Both the position numbers and the translations under genes were made by a program. From Chara braunii (lineage: Eukaryota > Streptophyta > Charophyceae > Charales > Characeae), in contig BFEA01000049.1 of NCBI GenBank assembly GCA_003427395.1, forward strand, positions 4,138,359 to 4,177,912: a stretch of 39,554 bases of DNA, given 5' to 3'. Below, piece after piece: positions 1 through 10,004 of the stretch (position 1 is the first letter of the stretch; each line of letters starts with the position of its first letter). Below the pieces are notes generated by a model that saw only the letters and a program-made list of their open reading frames with translations, did not search any database and was not told where the DNA came from.

Positions 1-11
1 TGTTAGGTTAG

Positions 12-13
<2 letters not shown>

Positions 14-71
<58 letters not shown>

Positions 72-91
72 TTTCTCTCTCTCTCTCTCCC
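14..91 (+). repeat. (CT)n microsatellite
   Basis: About 78 bp of CT dinucleotides interrupted once by TTTGTTT. Confidence 0.95.
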
Positions 92-118
92 TCCAGTGTC
101 TTGCTTGTGCGCGTTTAC

Positions 119-224
119 ACCATGGTAACCGTCCGGACGTCCGGACCGGGTTCCAGACAGTCTGGTGTCCGGTGTCCGGTCCTCATGTCCGGATGGAGGC
201 CCCTGGGGCAATCAAAAGAAAAAA
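119..224 (+). mobile_element. TCCGG-rich retroposon, copy 1
   Basis: The copy starts ACCATGGTAACC, contains many TCCGGAC/TCCGGTGTC words and ends in an A-rich tail (ATCAAAAGAAAAAA). It shares start, core and tail with three other copies in the window. No coding capacity is visible. It is an unrecognised short, SINE-like family. Confidence 0.6.
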
Positions 225-430
225 GGGGCGGCCCAGGACGTTTATCGGGTCCTAGCCGCCCCTTGAAAAATAACGGGGTGATTTTTAAGTATCCTTTCAC
301 TTCACGGGACATGGCCTGGAGGTCCAGGACACAGGACACTGCGGGTTTTTGAGGTGGTGGGTTTCGCACAGGCCCGAGCAATTTCAAAGTGGCCATTTCG
401 ACGTCGCGCCCGCCTCTGCTGCCCGTTGGG

Positions 431-482
<52 letters not shown>

Positions 483-789
483 ACTGGCAGTGCTGCCAGT
501 CTGAAGAATCTGACGTTCTGAATTGAACTGCAAAGTTCGAACTTTTAAGTTGTATATGAAGTTACGAACTTAAAGTACTAAATCCAAAGTTCAAAGTTCA
601 AAGTTTCATACTTTTTTCAAAAAAGAAATTCTCTGTTTCTTTAGTCTTGTGCCTGCTTTGCACCGTTTGCAACTCTGCATGTCTGCTAGTTAAATGTGGT
701 GGTTGATTTGCTGCAAGACACGTGCTCTGCTGCCTGAACTACAGAGTGCAAAGCAGGTAAGTGCCTGCCAACACCCCCACCCAGCCCCG
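225..789. other. No gene; (GA)n tract inside
   Basis: It contains a (GA)n microsatellite at 432-481 and an AT-rich part with repeated AAAGTTCGAAC/AAGTTC words at 525-610. Nothing else was recognised. Confidence 0.7.
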
Positions 790-954
790 TTTTTTTTTTT
801 TTTTTTTTTTTTTTTTTCGATCCGGACATTTTTGCACGCCGGGGACCGGTCCGGACTGTCCGGTGTCCGGGGATGTCAGGATCACCGGACAGTCCGGACC
901 GGTCCAGACACTGGTTAGGAAGTGTCCGATGTCCGGGTCCAGGGTTACCATGGT
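790..954 (-). mobile_element. TCCGG-rich retroposon, copy 2
   Basis: Inverted copy: a 28-bp T run (the poly(A) tail read in reverse), then TCCGGAC-rich sequence with GTCCGGACTGTCCGG words, ending GGTTACCATGGT, the reverse complement of the start of copy 1. Confidence 0.65.
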
Positions 955-2440
955 TTAAACCATCTTGATGATCCCCTCTCTCTGTCGCGCGTTGTCGGAG
1001 GGCCTGTTATTCTGGCCCTGCTCAGTGTGTCAAATTCTGTCACACCTGTTTGATGTTCTGACCAGAGGGGTAAGACGTACCCCGCTAGTCCAACCTGAGT
1101 GAACCACGGTCGGGTCTGCTCCGCTTAACGGCAAGACGTTGCGCTGCGGTTTATCAAATTAATTACCATGACTTTTTCGTAGTCAATCCTGGTGAGACCC
1201 TATCGCTGAGTTTTGATTCTTATTTCTTTTGGGAAGGGCAAATATAAAATAATCAAAGAAAATAATAAGCCGGCCTAAGTGGCGGCGGTACTCACATAGG
1301 CCAGGCCTGGATCCAGACCAGAGGGTGTCTATCGGGGCTGTATTTCGGCAGTCGGGTCTGTAAACCAGCTCCGCCGGCGGGACCACTGGACCTGGAATCA
1401 GTGCCCGCTATAGTACCGCTGGGCCGGGTCTACTTGAGCAGTACCTTCCCTGTTTCCACCGATGCGTATGTGCGTGCTTAGGTGCCACGCGTCAACGAGC
1501 ACAGCAGCCAGTTGTCGGCCCAGGGAAACTGCCATCTGGCGGTGACAAGAATGGTTTTTTTTTTTTTTTTTTTTTGACTTGTCTCTCGGTTCTTATGCGT
1601 ACGTCCCAAGTGTTGACGGGCTGGACTGTGCTTGGCCGTTAGAGGACCCAGGGTTTTGACCTTTTTTCTCAGTTCTGAGACGCATGCAGGGTGAACAGGG
1701 AGAACGACCTACCGAACAGAAAAGAAAGTATTCTCACGTGCCACTTCTGGACCTGAGAGACTGCCACCTGGCAGTTAGAACCCTGGGGTTTTGATAAGTG
1801 ACCCAATCGAGAGTACAAGATATAAGCGCCTTCATTGAGCGCAGACTCGCAGAGAGATCAAGGAGGGAGTTTTCCTTTTGAGAGAAGTGTGGATGACAGC
1901 GAGAGGCTGCAACTAGGCACACGCGGAAGCCATTTGCTGTGACCGGTTGGACATGGCACATGGCAGTGCAAGCCACCCTAGGGATTCACTTAGTTTACTA
2001 ACCAGACAGCAGATAGGAGCCTGCAGTAATTAGGGAAAGGGGAGAATCATACTGCTAACCGTGCCCTCGCAGCAGTCAGGCGGTACAGCTGGCTCCACGA
2101 AAGGATTTGCCTAAAGGTAATCAGAGGAGAGGCAGATGGTGTACTACTAGTAATAAGAGAGATGGGCAATAGGCTGCCTTGCCACGCTAAGCAACTGAGC
2201 AGCTGATCGCGCTGCTTAGGACCGAAAACTGCAGTGATCCACTGTAACGAACAAAGCTGCATAAACTGCTTTCCTGATGGAGTGGCAATGGCATGCTTGA
2301 CCGTGACAGATCTGACAGAATTTTTCTCAATCAAGTGTGATCGGAAGTAAACTAGATCAGGTGTATGCTGCATTGAAGCCTGACAGAGTAATAAATGGAG
2401 GACAAATAAATGCTTGCCCAAGGCATATTCATCGGTCAAA
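955..2440. other. No gene recognised
   Basis: This is mixed sequence with a T run at 1555-1575. A minus-strand ORF of 182 codons (2047-2595) extends from the poly(T)/TCCGG element into here. It matches no family I know and begins in repeat sequence, so I do not call it a gene. Confidence 0.5.
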
Positions 2441-2592
2441 ACCATAGCTACGCCGGACCGGACTCCGGACCGAACCCGGACCCCGGACTTCCCGGCGACA
2501 TCCACACTTCCAGAAAACCGGAATATTCCGGAATTTCCGGACCGGTCCGGAACCCCTGTAGTTTCTGGAAGGGCAAAAAAAAAAAAAAAAAA
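2441..2592 (+). mobile_element. TCCGG-rich retroposon, copy 3 (best preserved)
   Basis: It starts ACCATAGCTACGCCGG, runs through CCGGAC and GGAATTTCCGGACC words, and ends TTTCTGGAAGGGC followed by 18 A residues. The length of about 150 bp, poly(A) tail and fixed start are what a short retroposon would show. No box A or B of a Pol III promoter is obvious. Confidence 0.68.
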
Positions 2593-2615
2593 CACTGAGG
2601 GGAATGCTCGATCTC

Positions 2616-2800
2616 AGGTCTGCATCTCAACAGTTCATGGGCGTGCAACAGAAGGCTGAATTATGCCGTTGGGCCACATTGGCTATATCACCGGCCCCAG
2701 GTAATTCAGAATTATTTCGTTCTGGTCATCTGATTGTATCTGGATTCAAACTTGGGTCTGTATTTCAACAGGTCGTGGGTGTGCAAAGTGGGCTAGGCTC
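2616..2800 (+). repeat. Dispersed repeat shared with 24990-25085
   Basis: A segment with CCCCAGGTAATTCAGAA, then TCTGGATTCAAACT-GGTCTGTATTTCAA, recurs diverged at 24990-25085. A further partial copy (CAGGTCTGCATCTCAACAG) lies at 2616-2640. No ends could be defined. Confidence 0.6.
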
Positions 2801-3173
2801 GTTGGAATGCCGTTGGCTTTTTGCCAACGGTCACATGAAAAAGCCAACGTGTGAAAAATAGGCAAAAAAAAGAACTAAAAGAACCAGCCAAGTGGCGGGC
2901 AGACGGAAACGTGGAACAGAAAGTCCCTCCCCCCCGTTTGCAGGCGCCTCTTCTGATGGGCATTTTTTTTCTTTTCTTAAAATGGCATATTCATTTTTGT
3001 TTTTCTTTCTGTTGTTCTTGTTTGTCATTTGCTGGAATGTACAAAGCGTGCAATCCTGGGAAGGTGCGCGCGCGTTGAAAGGACAAGCCATGCCAACCTG
3101 CCAAAAACAAGGAAAAAAAACAACAGAAAAACGAAAAACAAATTGGTCCCGTTGGAGAGCGGCCATACAGCTC

Positions 3174-3281
3174 GGCTCCACTACTCACCATATGCACAAA
3201 AGACAGAAAATGTGGTGGTGTATCTTTCCATGTTGTAGCAGAAGATTCATTTTCATTTTGCATTTGGTGAGTAGTGGAGCC
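3174..3281 (+). mobile_element. Fold-back element, copy at 3.2 kb
   Basis: Arms of 23 bp (GGCTCCACTACTCACC... and its reverse complement, one mismatch) flank a core reading GTGTATCTTTCCATG, then TGTAGCAGAAGATTCATT. Core and right arm are shared with the element at 21109-21267, and the core with the array at 6013-6790. No ORF is supported. Confidence 0.68.
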
Positions 3282-3310
3282 AGGCCCAAAGCCCCCAGAG
3301 TCATTGCAGG

Positions 3311-3392
3311 CTCGGCTCTTGAGGCTGAGGGCGCCGGTTCGAATCCGTGCTTGGCACGGAGGAGGTCCTATGGCTGATAATGTACATACTGT
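3311..3392 (+). mobile_element. tRNA-derived SINE fragment, copy 1
   Basis: The 82-bp segment is identical to 3653-3734. It contains a perfect Pol III box B, GGTTCGAATCC, at 3336-3346 but lacks the box A seen in the other copy. Confidence 0.6.
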
Positions 3393-3524
3393 ACTTCAAC
3401 CGGGTAACCAGCCCGGAAATTATACCTGGATGTGGTGGCCCGTGGATAAAACCGTTGGATAAGCAGTTGTGCTGGATGAGAGTGGAGTGGGCGACTACTG
3501 CCTGTGTGGCGGATGCCTAGTATG

Positions 3525-3554
3525 GTGTTGTGTGTGTGTGTGTGTGTGTGTGTG
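3525..3554 (+). repeat. (GT)n microsatellite
   Basis: This is a 30-bp GT run between the two SINE-like copies. Confidence 0.9.
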
Positions 3555-3630
3555 AGTTGAAGGACACTACAGCCATGCAGGGGTGGGGTGGATATCACGA
3601 CCAGCATGGATCCACTTTTGTACACCGTGT

Positions 3631-3734
3631 CATGGCTGTAGTGGTTAAGAGACTCGGCTCTTGAGGCTGAGGGCGCCGGTTCGAATCCGTGCTTGGCACG
3701 GAGGAGGTCCTATGGCTGATAATGTACATACTGT
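3631..3734 (+). mobile_element. tRNA-derived SINE, copy 2 with box A and box B
   Basis: TGGCTGTAGTGGTTAAGAG (box A-like, one extra base) is followed by GGTTCGAATCC (box B) at 3678-3688, the spacing of a tRNA gene. The acceptor and T stems do not pair well, so this is not a functional tRNA. The 3' part CACGGAGGAGGTCCTATGG is also in copy 1. Confidence 0.58.
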
Positions 3735-4489
3735 TGCAAACTGCAATGCTTCTCTAATTTTCTAAGCTTGTGCAATAAAAAAATCAGTTTTCAAAATCCG
3801 CACAAGTCAAGGGCAGGGTCGTAAATTTTGGTCAAAGGCCAGAAAGAGGGGTCAGAAGTCGCATCCTGAGTCCCTTAGAAGTCTGAGGAGGTCCTTGGGG
3901 GTCAAGGGGTACGAGGCCCTGAGTCAAAAGCTGCGTCCAGTACTCCCACGAGCAACAGTCGACTCTTGGAAAATCAAGAGTCAGACCCTGGACGGGAGAA
4001 ACAGGCCCAAAGTCAAAGTCAAAGTCAATGTCAACCTTGTAGTCCACCACGGCCATAGATCAGATGCACATCGATGGTTCTCTGCAGGATTCCATAACAG
4101 TCTGGTACCAGCTGGGATATAGAACCTCTGCTACAAGGATGCATCCAGACCGTCGAGACCAGGCAAATCCGTATCGTCGATCCGGTCAAAGGAGGGACTG
4201 GTCAATGCCAGTCAACGCGAGCCAACGCTACATATTAACGGTCAGACCACTGGGGAGGACATTCTGCCTTGCACTGCTTCGTAGCGACGTGCTACTTGCG
4301 TTGTTAGAGGACATGCTGGAGCAGCCATAGCCGCCATAGCCTTAGAGGTAGGTGATGAGGTTGGGCGAGGGGGAGGAGGAGGAGGAGGAGGAGGAGGATC
4401 AGGGCTGTGAGGCTGATGAGAGTTACGACGAGAAACTTACCTGGACTTGCACGGCGTCAACACGATTGATCTGCTGCTTATCTTCACGA
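3735..4489. other. No gene; short repeats
   Basis: It holds an AAAGTC hexamer run near 4011-4036 and a (GGA)n run at about 4370-4398. Nothing else was recognised. Confidence 0.6.
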
Positions 4490-4827
4490 AGGTGAGGAAG
4501 GTGAGGAAGGTGAGGAAGGGAGGAGCTCAGGGTAATCAATGCAGGCAGGCACGTAAAAAGGATACATTAGACAGGCCTGCGCAGTCAATCCCCTGGGACA
4601 CAGGGTAATCAATGCTGGCAGGGCTCATAATCAAGATCAGAAACAGTCGGTTCCCAGCAATATGCTGGCGGACCCCACAGTCACTGTTCTCATTGTCCTC
4701 AGGCATTCTCAATTTTGCATATGGGAAGGTGAAGAGGTCACTATTTAAGGCTGCTCAGTTAATCCCCTGAGGTGCAGGGCAATCAATGCTGGCAGACCTC
4801 ACAGTCACTATTCTCATTGTTCTCAGA
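4490..4827 (+). repeat. Tandem repeat cut by the adapter
   Basis: A 9-bp GAAGGTGAG run (about 4490-4520) precedes partial and full copies of a roughly 175-bp unit with the landmarks AATCCCCTG, AATCAATGCTGGCAG and CACAGTCACT-TTCTCATTGT. Unit starts are near 4583 and 4757. The last copy ends abruptly at the adapter. Confidence 0.75.
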
Positions 4828-4865
4828 CTGTCTCTTATACACATCTAGATGTGTATAAGAGACAG
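4828..4865. other. Tn5 mosaic-end pair: mate-pair junction adapter (artefact)
   Basis: The 19-bp sequence CTGTCTCTTATACACATCT is followed at once by its exact reverse complement. This is the Tn5 mosaic end back to back, the known circularisation junction adapter of Nextera mate-pair libraries. It interrupts a tandem repeat: the earlier copy continues after TCTCAG with GCATTCTC, whereas this copy runs into the adapter. Sequence left and right of it may not be adjacent in the genome. Confidence 0.96.
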
Positions 4866-5101
4866 TTCTTCTTTTGGGGGCAGCGTGGGGGGGAATGTAG
4901 TAATGTACTAAGCAAGCCTATCCTGGGAAGATACTGTCGCGTCTGATAGTGCACAGTTCATTTGCTTTGAAACGAGGGCACGGCGGGAAAAGAAAACTTA
5001 CGGCCTCCGTCCGGCCATGTACGCCACATCTAAATCTTTAAAAACCGCCCAGCATGTTTCCACAGCGGCCCAAAATGGAAGAAAACGACCTGGGCCGCCT
5101 G

Positions 5102-5219
5102 AAAACTTTTTGGCTACCCCCTATTTTCCCACCATCCGGACCAGGACCTGGAAACCTGGACCGGACGCCGGACACTGGTCAATCGATCCCTGTCCGGCTG
5201 TCCGGATTGTAGCTATGGT
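5102..5219 (-). mobile_element. TCCGG-rich retroposon, copy 4 (degenerate)
   Basis: Reverse-strand copy with CCGGACC, GACCGGACGCCGGACAC and GTCCGGCTGTCCGG words, ending TAGCTATGGT, the reverse complement of the start of copy 3. The tail is reduced to short T runs. Confidence 0.5.
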
Positions 5220-6012
5220 CAAAACGCTTATTGGACTAAATACAGTTGTTAACAGTACTCCGGCGATTCATATGGCCTAATGGAGAACTGGTGTCGAAGT
5301 TACTACAATTGCTCTACTCCACTCATGAGCAGATTTCTCTCACTGGTCAGCGGAACGCCCTGTCAGAATAGCTGTAATTGTGGCAACTTTCTGTCGAGAC
5401 ATGGCGACAATCCCCGCATGTCCTATTCGGGCAAAAGGGCGGTATTATGTTGATCACTTGGCGATTATCCCTTGCTGACGTGGGAGTCGTTTAACTGACG
5501 TGACTCTCAGTGGTGACGTGACAATTGCTTGCTACCAGTGAGAGTCGCTGAGGTGGCAACGTCTTCAATGACTATCCCTGGTGAGGCGATGGGCTCGTAG
5601 TCGGCCGCAAAGGGTGCAAAAAGCGATTGTATTGACCACGTGAACCGCATGTTGACGTGCCTGCTGAAGGCCGTCACTCTTCTCAGCAACACTTGGGATG
5701 TACATTAGGGAGAGCCCGAATATGAACGAGCGACCACATTTGCCTGTTTAGCTCCATACATTATTGATGGTGCACGCTGGTCTAATGAACTACAAGAAAT
5801 CAGTTGTGCTCAAAGATGATCATCTAGATTACTGCGCTTGGCACCATCGGATTGAACACACCAACGAACTAATAGAAGACATCGAGATTGGGACAAGGGA
5901 GATAAATCCAAAGCCAAGCATGAGAGGGAAAATTTGGAAATGAGCACGACAGCGGAATACTAATTTCACGCAAGATGCCAGTAAGAGCTCGAGTACGCGT
6001 GACTAGGTTGGT
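5220..6012. other. No feature recognised
   Basis: This is mixed-composition sequence without long ORFs. GACGTG words recur at 5470-5520 but form no clear array. Confidence 0.5.
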
Positions 6013-6790
6013 AATGTATCTTCCCCTGTTCTTGCTAAAGATTCAGTCTCATTACCCTTGTATGGTGAGAAGTCCGCCTGGATCTGCAGCACACGGAAGA
6101 GAAAGGATAAATCAGTGTATCCCCCAAGTTCTGACTGAAGATACATTACCATTTTTCCGCCTGATAGATAATCTGACGCGGCCGCATGGGGATGAAGAAA
6201 AGGGTATGCATATTCCCATGATCTAGAGAAAAATACATTCTTTTGGTGAGTGATTAGCGCTTCCCCGGCGTGCCGTAGACAACGGATATGTCAGCGCACC
6301 TTTCCACGTTCTAGCTCTAGATCCATTCTGTCCTGCCAACTGTGTGAGTAATCCAGTTGTCTACTGGCGCGCCGTAGACAACAAGAATAGAGCAGTGTAT
6401 GTTGCTGTGTTCTAGTGGCAGATTCATTCTCACCTCCTTATTGGCGAGTAATTGAGTGTGGTCGTAGGGCGCAAACAGAAAGTAAAGAAAAAGATAATGT
6501 ACCTACCCATGTTCCAGCCGGATATTCATACTTTACTCCCTCCCTTGGTATGTCTCGTTGCAAGGTTCATAGACAGCAGAAGACAAGGGACATGGCGTCG
6601 TGTCTGGCCATGTCCTGGCTGAGGATTCATCCTCAATTTCGTCAGCTGATGTGGCTGCAGACCGTGGAAGGCACTGGCGGAGATTGTGTTCAGTGTATCT
6701 TTCCATGGTCTAGCTGAAAGTTCATTCTCGTTTTCCAGTGTATCTTTCCATGGTCTAGTTGGAAGTTCATTCTCATTTTCTCGCCTGGTG
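6013..6790 (+). repeat. Degenerate tandem array, unit about 100 bp
   Basis: About eight diverged units start near 6013, 6117, 6205, 6293, 6393, 6497, 6594 and 6692, with a short last unit at 6738. The shared pattern is GTGTATCTTTCCATG-TCTAGCTGAAGATTCATTCTCATT, then GGTGAGTAAT. Two units also share GCCGTAGACAAC. The last two units are nearly identical over 44 bp, so they arose recently. The pattern equals the core of the fold-back elements at 3.2 and 21.1 kb. Confidence 0.72.
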
Positions 6791-7341
6791 ACTGAACGAA
6801 CGTGCCGCGGCGCACTCAATCTGTGTGAAAGCACACCAAGAGGGAGTTAGGGAGTGATGTCAGGAAGAGAAGTATGAGAGTGGGACCGAGAGGGTTACAA
6901 AGGGTCTGCGCATTGTCCAAACGAAGCGTCGAGACGGGAGAAGTTGAGAGATCAGATGCGTCATACAGACTCAGATCTGACGCATTCTACCCGCCCTTAG
7001 GAACCGTTGGGAAAACTTTATCTGCTCTTGTTACCTTCACTGCTTTCAACATATCCAACATCAAGCACGAGAAAAGGCGGGGGAAATACTCTCCATGCAT
7101 AAAGAAGAGGGCTGACCGCCTCTTGCTTCGTTTGATCGCGGGTTGAGTTGGAAGATCTGCCGAGACTGGACAGGTGCAGTGAACAGCAGGCGGCTGCAGT
7201 GGATGACATGCACTTAAGGCGTATACTGTAACTGGTCAGTCTGCAAATGAGTGAAGTACAGCCAAGCAAAAGTAACGCGGTAATAGGTTATCATCAATCA
7301 CAAAGAGCTATCGGGTTGTGCAGCCAGTCAGTTGCTGCAAG
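6791..7341. other. No feature recognised
   Basis: This is unique-looking sequence with a small repeat of AGATCAGATGCGTC/AGATCTGACGCAT near 6950-6985. Confidence 0.45.
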
Positions 7342-7407
7342 TAATCCTCTGTATCAACCAATCAGCGCTCTTTCTAATCCTCTGTATCAACCAATCAGCG
7401 CTCTTTC
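7342..7407 (+). repeat. Perfect 33-bp direct repeat with CCAAT boxes
   Basis: Two identical adjacent 33-bp units each contain CAACCAATCAGCG, a good CCAAT-box (NF-Y) consensus. No gene start is visible nearby, so promoter function is unproven. Confidence 0.7.
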
Positions 7408-7884
7408 TCTTTTTCTGTTTTTTTTTGAACTCATTGAAATGGCGTTGGTCAACCATCAGGGACACTCCCGGGAGTTGGTTAACTATTTGCTATTGATACT
7501 CCATGGAGATGGAGGCCTAGTGAATCTTCAAAAGAGAAAGAGAAAGCTTGCCTGATTCAACCTCGTGATAAATAAAAGTTATTTCTGGTCTAGCTGGCAG
7601 ATTGTCGGACCAGGGTCACATATCTACCAATAAGTAGCCAAACGGACGGTCAAGCTATACACTCAACCAGCTCCACGATTGGAAGAGCAGGAAAATAAAT
7701 AAAAATTATCAGTAAGGGACATTAAGGGGAAACCAGCACCATATTAATCTGATTAATCTGACAAATTCTATTTAATGCCCAGGAGTTGAAGAGGACCCCT
7801 TGAAGTGGAGGCACGGTGTGGTCCGTTACGGTTTTCACACAAACTTTTGGAACAGACACAGACTACGGAACATAACCCCAAGAC

Positions 7885-8240
7885 TAGATTCCCAATCAAG
7901 GATCGGATATGACAGGGCTAAAGAGGATAAGGAAACGCAAGTTTTCACCGTTCGGATTTTCATTTAGCAGGTATTTAGACAGAACAAAAACAAAAAAAAG
8001 GGGGGGGGGGTACAAGCACGGTTTTCCCAGACTTGCGATTTTCTTGTATCACTCTCATACGGAGGTGTGTGCTTTAAACAGGAGGAAGCAAATAGCACTG
8101 TAGCCCCGTGCAGTAATTGAGTAGGCGGTGCTACGACTGTAGTCCCATGCATTAGTCGAGCAAGTGGCAGTAGGACTGCACCGCTGTGCAATATTTGAAC
8201 AGCGGCAACGTAGAGCTGCGCTGCAATGTTGTGAACGATC
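7885..8240 (+). repeat. Duplicated module, copy 1
   Basis: ATCAAGGATCGGA..., TTCACCGTTCGGATTTT, AGACAGAACAAAAAC and then a degenerate roughly 40-bp minisatellite (CACTGTAGCCC, ATTTGAACAGCGGCAACGTAGAGCTGC) recur in the same order at 8915-9290. It includes a run of ten G near 8000. Confidence 0.6.
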
Positions 8241-8914
8241 TGAGCTCTAACAACGTTGTCATAAGCGGGGAACAGATCACAAAGTTTGGCAAGGACAGGT
8301 CTGATAACAAATTTTCAACGAAGAAAACTGAGCGACCCAACACAGAAGGCAGATCTATGGTCACACCAGAACGGTAAGCGGACCGTAGTGAGGTCAGCTG
8401 ATTTGAACAGTATCCAGTGGATTGAAAAGCAGCTAAGCGGACCTTGGTGGAGCCTCACGGTGCTGTGCTAGACTGTTAGCGAGACATCTCAATCAGAAGA
8501 ACTAAGTAGGCGCAACAATCTGAGTTGTTGAGTTAATCTACAGTGTGCAGATTCATTACATCTTATGCAAGCTCAAGTCTTGACCTAAAGGCATGAGATG
8601 TACTCAGCAGAACTTCGAACATGTTATCAAGCAGATTCAAAGGTAGAAACTGCAGACTGACAGCAGGTGAGACTGGGATCTGTGCCATCAGCAACTCAAC
8701 CTAGACTAGCACTACTCAACTGAGCAGGTGACTAGACCTCAATGAATCGCTGATATTCAACACCGCCGAGACAAGCTCGAGGGCCTCATGCTCAGGACTC
8801 ACATACTCAGTGGCAATTCTCACTACATTCCCTGAAGCAGAAAATAAACGAGTCGTTTCTGCACAGACATTTTGCATGATAGTTAACTAAAGGTTGTACC
8901 ACTTGATTGGAAGA
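8241..8914. other. No gene between the duplicated modules
   Basis: The sequence is rich in CTCA/ACTCAG words, with no recognisable feature. Confidence 0.45.
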
Positions 8915-9290
8915 TCCCATCAAAGATCGGACCATGCAGTGTTGAAAGGGAAATACAAAAACTTGCCTTGACGGTTCAGATTTTGTTTTTGCCAAGATTT
9001 GGACATAACAAAAAATTATTGCGCACACAAGGTTTTCTCGGGGATGCGGTTTTCTGTTCACAAGTGCTGTGATCGCTCGCCTGTATTGTATTCGAGCAGG
9101 GAAGCGAACAGATTGCGTCCCCCCCCCCCGTGTTGCGTGTGAACAGAGGCAACACAGAGCAGCACGCTGTGTTTTATATGAACAGGGCAAGGCAAAAATG
9201 CTCTGTGTGTTTTATCTGATTAGTGGTAATGCAGAGCTACACCTCTGAGCAGTATTCGTATAGCGCGCAGCATCCGAGCAGGGGAAATCA
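8915..9290 (+). repeat. Duplicated module, copy 2
   Basis: This is the diverged second copy of the 7.9-8.2 kb module: ATCAAAGATCGGACC, TTGACGGTTCAGATTTTG, GGACATAACAAAAA, then units like TGTGAACAGAGGCAACACAGAG and a C run at 9119-9129. Confidence 0.6.
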
Positions 9291-9299
9291 GGTTACTAC

Positions 9300-9960
9300 A
9301 CACCTCATCCAGTTTACGTAAGTTCATTGAAATCAGTTCCTTCTCAACAAGTCTGGTTTAATCTCAGTGAAATCAGTTCAATATCAGGAAGATCAGTTCT
9401 GTGAGTCCGTCTCAGGTTCGGTGGAGACAATTTAATCGTAGTAATCTCATATCAGATTCAGTGATTTCAGTTTCGTCTCAGCAAGTTCAATCCAGCCTCA
9501 ATGATATCAGTTCAATCTCAGTAATTTGAGTTCGGATTCAGTGAAATTGATTCAGTCTTGACTAGTTCAGTTCAATCTCGGAATTCAGATCTAAGTGAGG
9601 TTTTCAGTGTAAGTTTCAGTTCAACTCCCAGTTCAGTATCAGTCAACTCATCTCAGTTTCAATAAGCTCAGTTTGGTGGACTTGTCTCAACAAATTCAAT
9701 CCAGTTTCAGTAAGTTCAGTGAGATCAGTTTCACTTTCTCAGGTTTAATTCAGTTTTTAGCAAGTTCAGTTTAACCTTGGTGAGGTCAGTTTCATCTCAA
9801 CGAGTTCAGTTCAGCATTGATTTCGGATCTAAGTGTGGCTTTCAGGGAAAGCATCAACTCAACTCTCGGTTCGGTCTCCGTGAACCTGATGCTAATGAGT
9901 TCGATCTTCAGTTTCAGTGAACTCAGATTCAGTGAACCCAGTCGATGATCTCAGTTTACT
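9300..9960 (+). repeat. Degenerate TTCAGT/CTCAGT minisatellite
   Basis: About 660 bp is made of diverged roughly 20-bp words such as AGTTCAATCTCAGTGA, ATCAGTTTCATCTCAG and AAGTTCAGT. A longer-range echo (GATTTCGGATCTAAGTG / GAATTCAGATCTAAGTG) lies about 240 bp apart. Confidence 0.75.
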
Positions 9961-10004
9961 CTCAATCGGTTCCATTCTCAGGCGACGATGCTAGTCACAG
10001 TGGG

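Noticed and set aside
3-13. Telomere-like TTAGGTTAGG
   Set aside because: Only two units, next to a CT microsatellite.
2047-2595. 182-codon minus-strand ORF
   Set aside because: It starts in a poly(T)/TCCGG retroposon and matches no family I recognise; there is no supporting splice or promoter context.
3631-3705. Functional tRNA gene
   Set aside because: Box A and box B are present but acceptor and T stems do not pair, so it is a tRNA-derived SINE instead.
4828-4865. Natural Tn5/IS50 insertion
   Set aside because: Two mosaic ends with no intervening transposon and exact adapter length point to a library artefact.
6013-6790. CRISPR array
   Set aside because: Units are diverged, with no identical repeats separated by unique spacers, and the genome is eukaryotic.
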